Origin: Burkholderia arboris
GTDB taxonomy: Bacteria; Pseudomonadota; Gammaproteobacteria; Burkholderiales; Burkholderiaceae
NCBI RefSeq assembly: GCF_902499125.1
Contig: NZ_CABVPX010000011.1
Location: forward strand, 158,836-222,835
Length of the DNA: 64,000 nt
Direction of reading: 5' to 3'
The notes under the pieces are model-generated. The model was not told where the DNA came from. It saw only the letters and a program-made list of their open reading frames with translations, and did no database searches. This document shows, piece after piece, positions 52,032 to 61,248 of the stretch (the stretch's first letter is position 1; the number at the start of each line of letters is the position of its first letter). The translations under genes were made by a program, and so were the position numbers.

Positions 52032-53051
52032 ATGCATGCATGGCAAGTTAAACCGGGCGACGGCGTTGCCGGGCTTCGGCGCATCGACGCGACGCCGCGC
52101 CCGGTCGGGCCGACCGACGTCGTTGTGAAGATCCACTCGGCCGCCCTCAACTATCGCGACCTGATGTTCGCGCGCGGCGACTATCTCGGCATCGGTACGG
52201 AAGCGTTGATCCCGGTCGCCGACGGCGCCGGCGAAGTCGTCGAAACCGGCCGCGATGTCACGCGCTTCAAGCCCGGCGATCGCGTGATCAACACGTATTT
52301 CCCGCACTGGATCGACGGGCCGGCCACGCCGCACAAAGTCTCGGGGTCGGCCGGCTCGCATTTCGACGGTGTGCTGGCCGAACGCTTCGTGTCCGACGAA
52401 GCCGCGCTGGTCGCGATTCCCGCGCATCTCGACTATGACGAAGCGGCGACGCTGTCGTGCGCGGGCATCACCGCATGGAACGCGCTGTTCGTCGACGGCG
52501 GGCTGGGGCCGGGCGCGACCGTCGTCCTGCTCGGCACGGGCGGCGTCTCGATCATCGCGCTGCAACTCGCGCATGCGGCCGGGTTGCGCACGATCGTGAC
52601 ATCGTCGAGCGACGCGAAGCTCGAACGCGCCCGCGCACTCGGTGCGGACGCAACGATCAACTATCACGCCACGCCCGAGTGGCAACACGAAGTGCTGCGG
52701 CTCACCGACGGCGTGGGCGCGGACCTGGTCGTCGAAGTGGGCGGCCGCGACACGCTGCCACGCTCGGTCGCCGCGACAAAGATGGGCGGCATCGTGTCGG
52801 TGATCGGCGGCCTCAGCAGCTTCGGCGGGCCGGAACTCGGGCTGCTGTCGCTGATCGGCGGCGTCCGCCAGTTGCACGGATTCATGGTCGGCAGCCGCGC
52901 GATGCTCGACGACGTCGTGCGGCTCGTCGATGCGAAGCGGCTCAAGCCGGTGATCGATCGCGTGTTCGGCTTCGACGAAGCGCCGCAGGCGTATGCGTAC
53001 CTGCAGTCGGGGCAGCATTTCGGGAAGGTCGTGATTCGCGTCGCGCAGTAA
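52032..53051 (+). CDS. Zinc-type/quinone-type alcohol dehydrogenase (MDR family)
   Basis: A 339-residue medium-chain reductase. ALNYRDLMFARGDYLG and PVADGAGEVVETG in the N-terminal half, LLGTGGVSIIALQLAH as the NADPH-binding Rossmann motif, and GADLVVEVGG later. The usual zinc-binding Cys/His pattern of classical ADH is not obvious, so it may be a zinc-free NADPH-dependent reductase. It is induced or repressed by the divergent LysR regulator in all likelihood. Confidence 0.88.
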   Translation: MHAWQVKPGDGVAGLRRIDATPRPVGPTDVVVKIHSAALNYRDLMFARGDYLGIGTEALIPVADGAGEVVETGRDVTRFKPGDRVINTYFPHWIDGPATPHKVSGSAGSHFDGVLAERFVSDEAALVAIPAHLDYDEAATLSCAGITAWNALFVDGGLGPGATVVLLGTGGVSIIALQLAHAAGLRTIVTSSSDAKLERARALGADATINYHATPEWQHEVLRLTDGVGADLVVEVGGRDTLPRSVAATKMGGIVSVIGGLSSFGGPELGLLSLIGGVRQLHGFMVGSRAMLDDVVRLVDAKRLKPVIDRVFGFDEAPQAYAYLQSGQHFGKVVIRVAQ

Positions 53052-53098
53052 TCGAAAGAGGCGGCGGGCCGCCTCCGCCGCCTTCCGGCCGGGGTCCG

Positions 53099-54283
53099 TC
53101 AGAAGCGGTGCCGGATCCCCGCATGCACCATCAGTTGCTTCGCGTTCGACGACAGATCGGCCGCGCCGGGGATATACGCCTGATCGAGCGACGAACCGGT
53201 CGCGTCGCCGGCAATCCGCTGGTACGCGCCCATCAGGTACACGTCCGTGCGTTTCGACAGGTTGTAGTCGGCCATCAACCCGATCGAATGGATCTTCGGC
53301 TTCGCGGCGCCCGTCGTCGCGTCGTAGCGCACCGTCGTGTACACGTATTGCGCGCCGACGAAGAATGCAGGCGTGAACTGGTACTTGCCGTTCACTTCGA
53401 AGTTCTGATACTTGATCGCCGTGACCGTGCCGCCCGCGAGCGGCCCCGTCACCGGTTCGATCGTCTCGTCGCCGAACAGGTAGCCGACGTTCGCGGTCGG
53501 CCGCGTGACGTTGCTGTTCGTGTACGCGAATCCGACCGTCGCGGGCCCTGCGGTGTAGTTGATGCCCGCCCCGAAGATCCGCAGTCGTGCCGACGCGAAA
53601 TTCGCGTCGGCGCCGACCGACCCCGAACCGGCGATCGCCCCGCCCGACGTCGCACCCGGGTTGTTCGCGTTCAGGAACGCCGCGCCGACGAGCAGGCCGC
53701 CCTGCTCGTACTGCGCGCCGACGCTCCATACACGGTTGTTCGCGAAACCCGTGTCGTTGCTGAAGCTGTAGGTGCCGCCGAACGAGAAGCCGGAGAAGTC
53801 CGGGCTCGCGTACTTGACCGTGTTGTTCACGCGGAACGTATTGCCGGTGTTGTCGTTGTCGAGCGGGTGCGAGAACGGATAGACGCCCCAGCTCCCGTTC
53901 GCGGTCGTCGGCGCAAGATAGTCGACGACCGAATCGTATTGCCGGCCGAGCGTCAGCGTGCCGAAGCGCGTGCTGCCGAGCCCGACGTAGGCCTGACGCC
54001 CGAACATGCGGCCGCCCTGTGCGAGCGTGCCGTTGTTCACGTTGAAGCCGTTCTCGATCTGGAACAGCGCGCTGTAGCCGCCGCCCAGGTCCTCGGTACC
54101 CTTCAGCCCCCAGCGGCTGCCCTGAGCGAAGCCGCTTGCCATCTGCCACGCGCCATGGCCGCCGACGTTGCTCGTATAGTCGATGCCGGCATCGACGAGG
54201 CCGTAAAGCGTGACACTGCTTTGCGCGAACGCGGGCGCTGCGCACAGCGCCGGAATCGCGACAAGAATCGATCTCCAGTTCAT
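53099..54283 (-). CDS. Gram-negative general porin (OmpC/Burkholderia type)
   Basis: A 394-residue outer-membrane trimeric porin. The signal peptide ends at APAFA (about residue 20), and the mature start QSSVTLYGLVDAGIDYTSN is the classic Burkholderiales porin sequence. The loop with GGRMFGRQAYVGLGS and the C-terminal MVHAGIRHRF with terminal Phe are as expected. RBS TAAGGAATACGG. It is the third gene of the M20/SBP/porin operon and would pass its substrate across the outer membrane. Confidence 0.93.
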   Translation of the reverse strand: MNWRSILVAIPALCAAPAFAQSSVTLYGLVDAGIDYTSNVGGHGAWQMASGFAQGSRWGLKGTEDLGGGYSALFQIENGFNVNNGTLAQGGRMFGRQAYVGLGSTRFGTLTLGRQYDSVVDYLAPTTANGSWGVYPFSHPLDNDNTGNTFRVNNTVKYASPDFSGFSFGGTYSFSNDTGFANNRVWSVGAQYEQGGLLVGAAFLNANNPGATSGGAIAGSGSVGADANFASARLRIFGAGINYTAGPATVGFAYTNSNVTRPTANVGYLFGDETIEPVTGPLAGGTVTAIKYQNFEVNGKYQFTPAFFVGAQYVYTTVRYDATTGAAKPKIHSIGLMADYNLSKRTDVYLMGAYQRIAGDATGSSLDQAYIPGAADLSSNAKQLMVHAGIRHRF

Positions 54284-54334
54284 CCGTATTCCTTATTTAT
54301 TTATGGCAGATCGCGCACATCGCGTGCGCGCCGC

Positions 54335-55123
54335 TTACTTCCCGCCGTAGATATCGAAGTCGAAATACTTGCGGTTGATTCGCTGGTACGTGCCGTTCGC
54401 GAGAATCGTTGCGAGCGCCTGGTTGAATGCGTCGCGCAGGTCGTTGTCCTGCTTGCGCAACCCGAGGCCGTCGCCCTGCCCGAAGTACTTCACGTCGTCG
54501 ATCGGTGCGCCGGCGAACGTGAAGTCCTTGCCCTGCGGCTTCTTCAGGAACCCGTCGCTGGCCGCGATCGATGCCTGGAACGCCGCGTCGAGCCGCCCCG
54601 TCACGAGATCGGCGTACACCTGATCCTGGTTCTGGTACGACACGATCTGCACGCCGGCCGGCTGCCAGTTCGCGACCGCGTAGTCGGCCTGCGCGGAACC
54701 CTGCTCGACCCCCACGCGCTTGCCCTTCAGCGACTCGGCGCTCGGCAGCAGCGGCGACCCCTTGTGCACGACCAGTCGCGCCGGCGCGTTCGAGATCCGG
54801 TTCGTGAACGCGATCTGCTGCATCCGCTTCGGCGTGATCGTCATCGACGACGCGATCACGTCGAACTTGCGCGCGAGCAGCCCCGGAATCATCCCGTCGA
54901 AGCTCGACTCGACCCACACGCAGCGCGCGTGCAGTTCCGCGCACAACGCATTCGTGATGTCGATCCCGAAGCCCGTCAGCCTGCCGTCGGGCAGCTTGTA
55001 TTCAAGCGGCGGGTAAGTCGGATCGACCGCGAGGCGGATCTCCCTGCCCGTCCAGTCGCCGGCATGCGCCGTCCCTGCCGCCAGCGCCACCGCGAGCGCC
55101 GCCATCAACTTCCACTGTTTCAT
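54335..55123 (-). CDS. Polar amino acid ABC transporter substrate-binding protein
   Basis: A 262-residue periplasmic binding protein (SBP family 3). Signal peptide ends near THA (about residue 22). RLAVDPTYPPLEYKLPDGRLTGFGIDI, FDGMIPGLLARKFDVIASSMTITPKR and KRVGVEQGSAQADY are typical of lysine/arginine/ornithine- or histidine-type binders. RBS AAGGAGACAGGCA. No ABC permease or ATPase genes accompany it in the window. Confidence 0.92.
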   Translation of the reverse strand: MKQWKLMAALAVALAAGTAHAGDWTGREIRLAVDPTYPPLEYKLPDGRLTGFGIDITNALCAELHARCVWVESSFDGMIPGLLARKFDVIASSMTITPKRMQQIAFTNRISNAPARLVVHKGSPLLPSAESLKGKRVGVEQGSAQADYAVANWQPAGVQIVSYQNQDQVYADLVTGRLDAAFQASIAASDGFLKKPQGKDFTFAGAPIDDVKYFGQGDGLGLRKQDNDLRDAFNQALATILANGTYQRINRKYFDFDIYGGK

Positions 55124-55176
55124 TGCCTGTCTCCTTGTGTAAATCGTGAACCGTGACCCCAAACCGGGCAATCGCA

Positions 55177-56346
55177 TCACGCGAGGTATCGCTCCGCAAG
55201 CGCGATCCAGTAGCTCGCGCCGGTCGCCAGGCACGCATCGTTGAAGTCGTAACCCGGGTGATGCAGCCCGCATCCGGCTGCACCGTCGCCATTGCCGATC
55301 GACAGGTAGCTGCCCGGGCACGCCTCGAGCATGAATGCGAAGTCCTCGCTCGCCGCGATCGGCCGCAGATGCGGAATCAGCGCCGCGTCGCCGCCCCACT
55401 CGCGGGCCACGTCGCGCGCAAAGGCCGTTTCCGCCGCATGATTGACGAGCACCGGATAGCCGTACCGATAGTCGATCTCGACTGTCGCGCCGTAGCTCGC
55501 GGCCTGCCCCTGCACGATCGCGCGGATGCGCCGCTCGAGCAGCGCGCGCACGTCCGGCGACAACGCGCGCACGCTGAGTTCGAGCTCCGCATGCGGCGGG
55601 ATCACGTTCGATGCGGTGCCCGCATGGATCGAGCCGGCCGAGACGATCGCCAGTTCCTGCGGATTCACGTTGCGCGACACGACCGTCTGCAACGCCATCA
55701 CGATCGACGCACACACCACCACCGGATCGATCGTCGTGTGGGGCGCGGCGCCATGCCCGCCGCGTCCGATCACGCGCACGTGCACCTCGTCGGCCGATGC
55801 CATCGCCGGGCCGTCGCAGAAGCCGAGCACGCCGGCCGGCAAGCCCGGCACGTTGTGCATCGCGAACACGGCATCGCACGGGAACAGCGTGAACAGACCG
55901 TCGTCGATCATCCGCTTCGCGCCGCCGAGCCCTTCTTCGGCCGGCTGGAAAATCACGTTCAGCGTGCCCGAGAAACACGCGCGTTCCGCCAGGCAGCGGG
56001 CCGCCGCGAGCAGCATCGCCGTATGACCATCGTGGCCGCACGCGTGCATCACGCCGTCGCGCCGGCTCGCATGCGGCAGCCCGGTGGTCTCGCGAATCGG
56101 CAGCGCGTCCATGTCCGCGCGCAACCCGAGCCGCTTCCCGGTGCCGCGCGTCAGTGTGCCGACCACGCCCGTGCCGCCGAGCCCGCGCGTCACCCGATAA
56201 CCCCACGTTGTCAGGCATTCGGCCACGAGCTCGCTCGTCGCATGTTCCTCGAAGCCGAGTTCGGGATGGGCGTGCAGCCGGTGGCGCAGCGCAATCATCT
56301 CCGTCTCGATGGCCGCCATTTCCGACGGAATGTTTTCATGGTCCAA
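55177..56346 (-). CDS. M20-family amidohydrolase (hippurate hydrolase / IAA-amino acid hydrolase type)
   Basis: A protein of about 389 residues. The TTG at 56346 is chosen because AGGAGA lies upstream and it gives the usual N-terminal lead before EMIALRHRLHAHPELGFEE; an ATG at 56319 would start only seven residues before that block. Metal ligands are visible in HACGHDGHTAMLL and in QPAEEGLGGA, with another His in HNVPGLPAG. It would deacylate N-acyl amino acids. It heads an operon with a binding protein and a porin. Confidence 0.87.
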   Translation of the reverse strand: MDHENIPSEMAAIETEMIALRHRLHAHPELGFEEHATSELVAECLTTWGYRVTRGLGGTGVVGTLTRGTGKRLGLRADMDALPIRETTGLPHASRRDGVMHACGHDGHTAMLLAAARCLAERACFSGTLNVIFQPAEEGLGGAKRMIDDGLFTLFPCDAVFAMHNVPGLPAGVLGFCDGPAMASADEVHVRVIGRGGHGAAPHTTIDPVVVCASIVMALQTVVSRNVNPQELAIVSAGSIHAGTASNVIPPHAELELSVRALSPDVRALLERRIRAIVQGQAASYGATVEIDYRYGYPVLVNHAAETAFARDVAREWGGDAALIPHLRPIAASEDFAFMLEACPGSYLSIGNGDGAAGCGLHHPGYDFNDACLATGASYWIALAERYLA

Positions 56347-56482
56347 CCCCGATTCTCCTCGATGCGTTCCGCGGGTCGATCGCCCGGATGACCGATCGTG
56401 GCCGAATCGTATGCAGCGAAAATCCCGGCGAACAGCCGCGGTTTCGTTATGATGACAACCTTTCGTTGTCGGGTATCGCCCC

Positions 56483-57442
56483 ATGAGTACGATGAAACTG
56501 CATCAGTTGCAGGCGCTCGTCGCGAGCGCGGAGGCTGGGAGCATCCGCGGCGCGGCGCGTACGCTGGGGCTGTCGCAGGCGGCCGTCACGCGCGCGCTGC
56601 GCGAACTGGAAGCGAGCGAGCGGCTGCCGCTGCTCGTGCGCGCGCCGGAAGGCATCGGCTTCACCGAATACGGCAAGACGCTGCTCACGCACGCGAAACT
56701 CGTGCTGAAGCAGCTCGAACATGCGCAAAGCGATCTCGAACGCATGCGCGGCCGCGTCGAGGGCCGGCTGAGCATCGGCGTGACGCCGTGGCTCACGGTG
56801 ACGTTCCTCGCGGAGGCGGTTCTGCTGTTTCGCGAGCGGATGCCCGACGTGCGCCTCGAACTCCACGAAGCGCTGATCGCCGTCGCGCAGCCGCTGCTGC
56901 GCGACGGCAGCATGGATTTCGCGCTCGGGCATGTGCCGCCGGGCGGCACGCAGGAATTTTCCTGCGAACCGATGCTGCGCTACGAGACGTCGGTCATGGT
57001 GCGCGCCGGCCACCCGCTTGAACGCGCGCGGTCGATCCACGACCTGCTCGACAACGACTGGGTGCTGAATTTCGCGGCCGACGGGCAGGCCGCGCTCGTC
57101 GACTATCTGTTCACGCGCCACGGCGCACGGATCGACGAACGGCGCATCGTTCGTGCCCAGTCGGTCGCGATGTTGCAGACGATGCTCGAACAGGCCGACA
57201 TGTGCACGTGGTGCCCGACGATTCTCGCGGCCGTGCCGCCGTTCGGCGAACGGATGCGCGCATTGTCGCTGAAGGAAACGTTCGAACCGCGCGACCTCGG
57301 AATCGTCACGCGCCGCAGCAGCACGCTGAGCGACGCGGCGCGCTGCTTTATCGACTGCCTGCTGCAGGTGATCCGCCGGCATGCACGATCCGCGCGCAAG
57401 GAGGATCTCGCGCTGTTCAGGACGGTGTCGCTGCTGATCTGA
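56483..57442 (+). CDS. LysR-family transcriptional regulator
   Basis: A 319-residue protein. HTH segment GSIRGAARTLGLSQAAVTRALRELE, effector domain with GRLSIGVTPWLTVTFLAEAV. It is divergent from the M20/SBP/porin operon across a 136-nt gap and is its likely regulator. The start ATG at 56483 is immediately followed by MKLHQLQALVAS, the usual beginning of the family. Confidence 0.92.
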   Translation: MSTMKLHQLQALVASAEAGSIRGAARTLGLSQAAVTRALRELEASERLPLLVRAPEGIGFTEYGKTLLTHAKLVLKQLEHAQSDLERMRGRVEGRLSIGVTPWLTVTFLAEAVLLFRERMPDVRLELHEALIAVAQPLLRDGSMDFALGHVPPGGTQEFSCEPMLRYETSVMVRAGHPLERARSIHDLLDNDWVLNFAADGQAALVDYLFTRHGARIDERRIVRAQSVAMLQTMLEQADMCTWCPTILAAVPPFGERMRALSLKETFEPRDLGIVTRRSSTLSDAARCFIDCLLQVIRRHARSARKEDLALFRTVSLLI

Positions 57443-57475
57443 CGGCCGCGGGACGCCGGCCGCTCACCTCACCCG

Positions 57476-57509
57476 CCGCGGCACCGGCACACCCGCACCG
57501 GTGCCGCGG
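57476..57509. terminator. Bidirectional hairpin between convergent genes
   Basis: CCGCGGCACCGG and CCGGTGCCGCGG form a perfect 12-bp stem with a 10-nt loop, 33 nt after the LysR stop and 13 nt after the TonB-receptor stop (read on the minus strand). No strong T-run. Confidence 0.6.
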
Positions 57510-57522
57510 CAGGCACCACGCG

Positions 57523-59838
57523 TCAGATCTTCGCGGTCAGCGTGATCCCTACCGTGCGCGGATCGCCGTACAGCACCGGATACGCGCCATATGACGGCAG
57601 CAGTTCGAGCTTCTTGTAGACCTTGTTCGTCAGGTTCGTCACGTAGCCCGTCACGATGTACTTCTGGTCCGGCGTCGTGTACGACACATGCGCGTTCAGT
57701 ACCGTATAGCCGCCCTGCCACAGCTGCGGCATCGTCTGCCGCGTCGCGCTGAAGTACTCGCGGCTGCGGTAGTTCACGTCGCCACCGGCCGTCAGCGTGC
57801 CGAACGACACCGGCACGCGATAGTCGAAGCCCGCGTTCAGCGTCGTATGCGGCGAACGCGCGAACGAGTTGCCCACCGCCGTCGGCACGTAGCGGAACTC
57901 CGTGTAGCGCGTGTTCAGCATCCCGAGGTTCGCGAACAGGTACAGGCTGTTGACGGGCTGCGCCTTCAGCTCCAGTTCGAAGCCGTCCGCACGCCCCTGC
58001 CCCGCGTTCGACAGCGTCGACACCGGCGGACCGCCGAACGGGTTCGGCGCGAGCGCGAACACCTGGATGTCGCGATAGTCGTAGTGGAACACGCTCGCGT
58101 TGACGATCAGCCGCTTGTCGAACCACTCGCTCTTGATGCCGACTTCGTAATCGGTCAGGTACTCCGGCGATACCGTCGACACCGTGCTCTGCGTATACGC
58201 GTTGCCGTTGTAGCCGCCCGAACGGAAGCCGCGCGCATAGCGGAAATACGCACGCACGTTGTTGCTGAGCGCATATTCGGGCGTGAGATCCCAGGTCGGC
58301 GCGCGCCACGTGTTCGTCTGGTTCTGCTGCGCGCTGACCGCGAGCGGCGACGACACCGACGACGGCGACCACCAGCTGTTCGGATCGCTGAACGTCACGT
58401 TGCCGGTATCCTGCAGCCCGGTGAGGTTGATGGTCTTGCGCTCGATCGTGTAGCGCAGCCCGCCCGTCACGTTGAAGCGGTCGGTGAACCGGTACTTCAC
58501 GCTGCCGAAGATCGCTGCGCTCTGCGTATGCTGCGTGAGGTCCGTCAGATGGTAGTACGCGGGCGACGGCGAGCCCGGCAGCCCGCCGCCGGCGCCCTGC
58601 TCGGCCAGTTGCTCGGTGAACAGGTGCGTGCCGACGAGCCAGCTCAGCCGGTCGCTTTGCGGCGATTCGAGCCGGAATTCCTGCGAGAACTGGCGGCTCG
58701 ACAGGCGGTCGTGCGAACGCGCCGCATCGAACGGCGAGTAGTCCTCGTCGTCCTGGTACCAGCGGTGCAGCCCTTCGAACGCGGTGATCGACGTCAGCGA
58801 CACCGCCGGGTTGATGCGCCAGTGCGCGGTCAGCGACGTGCCCCACGACGAGATGTGATCGCTCGACGGAGCATTGAGCGACACCGTATACGGATCGCTC
58901 GACCCGACGAAACCGAACTGGTTCGCGCCGCCGCGCCCCGCGCCTTCCGCATGCCACGCATTGCCGCCGCCCGTGTAGTTGCGGCCGTGGATGTTGAACA
59001 GGAAATCGGTATCCGACGTCGGCACGGCCAGCACCTGGAAGCGCACCGCGTTGTCGTGGAAGCCGCCGAAGCGCCCCTGCTGCACGGTGTTCGTGTAGAA
59101 GCTGTCGGCATTCTCGTGATACACCGACACGCGCGCGGCCAGCACGTCGTTCTTGCCGATCGGTCCGCCGATCGCGGCCTCCGCGAGCCGGCTGTTGTAC
59201 TGGCCGAGCCCGAGCTTGCCGTACCCGCTCACGTCGAAGGTCGGTTTCTGCGACGTGATGCTGAGCGCGCCGCCGACGGTATTCTTGCCCCACAGCGTGC
59301 CTTGCGGCCCGCGCAGCACCTCGATGCGATCGAGGTCGAACAGCGGAAAGCCCTGCCCGAACACGCTGTTGATGTACACGTCGTCGAAGTACACGCCGAT
59401 CGGGCTCAGCGACAGGTCCGACGGATCGTTGCTGCCGACCCCGCGCATGAACCAGCGCGGCCGCTCGCGGCCTTCGGTCGATTGCCCGGTGAAGTTCGGC
59501 ACGTACTTCGTCACGTCGTTGATGACGCGCAGCTCGTTGTTCTTGATCGCATCGCCGCTCAGCGCGCTCACCGCGACCGGCACGTCCTGGATGCTCTCCT
59601 TGCGCCGGCGCGCCGTCACGGTCACCGTGCCGAGGTTCGTTTCGCGCGCGGCCGCGCCGCGGTTCGCACGGGCTGCCTTCGGCGCGGCCGTGGCCGCCGC
59701 TTCCGGTGCCTGTTGCGCCGGCTTCGCGTCCGGCGCCCCCGCCGTCGCCGCGCCGTCCTCCGCCCACGCCGGCAACGATACGGTGCCGCCCGTCAGCAGT
59801 CCCCCCAGCGCGGTGACGATTAGTTTTTTCCTGAACAT
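57523..59838 (-). CDS. TonB-dependent outer-membrane receptor
   Basis: A 771-residue receptor. The start at 59838 (MFRKKLIVT) gives a signal peptide ending at LPAWA. TonB-box-like region after the Ala/Pro-rich linker (GTVTVTARRRKESIQDVPVAVSAL), plug domain with LRGPQGTLWGKNTVGGALSI, then a beta barrel ending in GDPRTVGITLTAKI. The plug and the LRGPQGTLWGKN motif match the group that imports varied organic compounds, not only siderophores. It is downstream of MFS and DszB-like genes in a TonB-ExbB-ExbD operon. Confidence 0.93.
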   Translation of the reverse strand: MFRKKLIVTALGGLLTGGTVSLPAWAEDGAATAGAPDAKPAQQAPEAAATAAPKAARANRGAAARETNLGTVTVTARRRKESIQDVPVAVSALSGDAIKNNELRVINDVTKYVPNFTGQSTEGRERPRWFMRGVGSNDPSDLSLSPIGVYFDDVYINSVFGQGFPLFDLDRIEVLRGPQGTLWGKNTVGGALSITSQKPTFDVSGYGKLGLGQYNSRLAEAAIGGPIGKNDVLAARVSVYHENADSFYTNTVQQGRFGGFHDNAVRFQVLAVPTSDTDFLFNIHGRNYTGGGNAWHAEGAGRGGANQFGFVGSSDPYTVSLNAPSSDHISSWGTSLTAHWRINPAVSLTSITAFEGLHRWYQDDEDYSPFDAARSHDRLSSRQFSQEFRLESPQSDRLSWLVGTHLFTEQLAEQGAGGGLPGSPSPAYYHLTDLTQHTQSAAIFGSVKYRFTDRFNVTGGLRYTIERKTINLTGLQDTGNVTFSDPNSWWSPSSVSSPLAVSAQQNQTNTWRAPTWDLTPEYALSNNVRAYFRYARGFRSGGYNGNAYTQSTVSTVSPEYLTDYEVGIKSEWFDKRLIVNASVFHYDYRDIQVFALAPNPFGGPPVSTLSNAGQGRADGFELELKAQPVNSLYLFANLGMLNTRYTEFRYVPTAVGNSFARSPHTTLNAGFDYRVPVSFGTLTAGGDVNYRSREYFSATRQTMPQLWQGGYTVLNAHVSYTTPDQKYIVTGYVTNLTNKVYKKLELLPSYGAYPVLYGDPRTVGITLTAKI

Positions 59839-60030
59839 CGATGAGTCATCCTGTTTGATCGGTTGAACGCACGTGCGAGCTACGCACGGGTTCTCTATTG
59901 CAATTCGGATGCCAGCATCGAGAGGCCCGTCGTACGGGGCTTCCAGCACGCATGCAGTGCCGGTGTTGCTGCATGCGCATCTGTGGAGCGAAGCAAACTG
60001 CTTGTCACGCAACACCGGCACCGACAATCA

Positions 60031-61248
60031 TCAGGACAGCTTTGCAGGCAGTGACGGGATCGCTCCGCGCCGCGCGTGAGCGAACCGCAGCGCGAACGCA
60101 ACCAGCGCGACGACGGGCAGCCAGCACAGAAACACCGCCGGCAACCCGACCACCGGCACGAGCGCGCTGCCGGCCAGCGGTCCGCAGAACGCACCCGTCA
60201 TCGACGCGAGGTTGTAGAGGCTCGACACCTGGCTCTTGTCGGCCGGATGACGGCCGAGATGCTGCATGTTGACGAGATGCAGCAGCGACGATCCGGCGCA
60301 CAGCGCGGCGAGCCCTGCGCCGACGATCCACGCGTCGTGCGCGAGGCCGAGCGCGAGCAGCCCGGCCACGCCGCCCGCGAGGCTGAATGCATGGCAACGG
60401 TGCGCCGTCATCCGCTGCGCGACATGCCCGAGTCCGAACAGCGCGATCACCGCAACGACGCCCTGCAGGGTCAGCAGCGCGACGGCTCCCGACTGCGACA
60501 ACCCCAGATACTGGATGGCGAGCACGACCGTAAAGGTGCCGGCGAGCGAGCGGGTCGCACTGTTCACCGCTTCCAGCGCAAGTTGCTCGCGCACGTCGCG
60601 GCTCCAGGCGAGCGCGAGCAACGCACGCAGGCCGCCGGTTTCGGTTTGCGTGCCGCGTGGCGGCGGTTCCGCGTCGCCGAGCAGCATCCGGCTGAACCAC
60701 GCCATGCCCGCGAAGCTCGCCGACGCGGCGCAGAACGTCGCGACCGCGCCATGCGCGCCGATCAGCCAGCTCGCGAGCCACGGCCCGGCCATGCCCGTTC
60801 CGACCGACATGGCCGCGCGATACCAGCCCGCGCGGGCGAGGCCGATCTGCGCGAGCCGCGCGAGGAACACACCGTTGATCGATACGATCCGGAACGGGAT
60901 GCACAGCCCGATCAGCGCCTGCGTGAGCGCGATCAGCGGCCATGCGCCGGTGAACGGCACGACGAGATTGAGCAGCATCGGCCCCATGCTCGCGGCGAAG
61001 TACACGCGCCGCGCGCCGTAGCGCGCGACCAGCAGCCCGGCCGGCAATGTCATCAGCGCGATGCCGAGCGGCTCCATCGCGGCGATGATGCCGAGCCGCG
61101 CGCTGTCGACGCCGAGCGCGAGCGCATACAGCGTCGTCGCGAGCTGCGCCATGCTGATCGTCGTGCCGCTCGCGAGCGCCAGCAGCATGAAGCCGCCGGT
61201 GAAGCGCTCGCGCCGGCACGCGTCGGCAACGCGTGCCGGCGTGCTCAC
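60031..61248 (-). CDS. MFS transporter
   Basis: A 405-residue carrier with about twelve predicted helices. The GTG at 61248 overlaps the stop of the DszB-like gene by 4 nt (GTGA), which fixes the start and indicates coupling. MAQLATTLYALALG and GLLVARYGARRVYFAAS mark the N-terminal half. The substrate is presumably the compound handled by the adjacent DszB-like protein. Confidence 0.85.
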   Translation of the reverse strand: MSTPARVADACRRERFTGGFMLLALASGTTISMAQLATTLYALALGVDSARLGIIAAMEPLGIALMTLPAGLLVARYGARRVYFAASMGPMLLNLVVPFTGAWPLIALTQALIGLCIPFRIVSINGVFLARLAQIGLARAGWYRAAMSVGTGMAGPWLASWLIGAHGAVATFCAASASFAGMAWFSRMLLGDAEPPPRGTQTETGGLRALLALAWSRDVREQLALEAVNSATRSLAGTFTVVLAIQYLGLSQSGAVALLTLQGVVAVIALFGLGHVAQRMTAHRCHAFSLAGGVAGLLALGLAHDAWIVGAGLAALCAGSSLLHLVNMQHLGRHPADKSQVSSLYNLASMTGAFCGPLAGSALVPVVGLPAVFLCWLPVVALVAFALRFAHARRGAIPSLPAKLS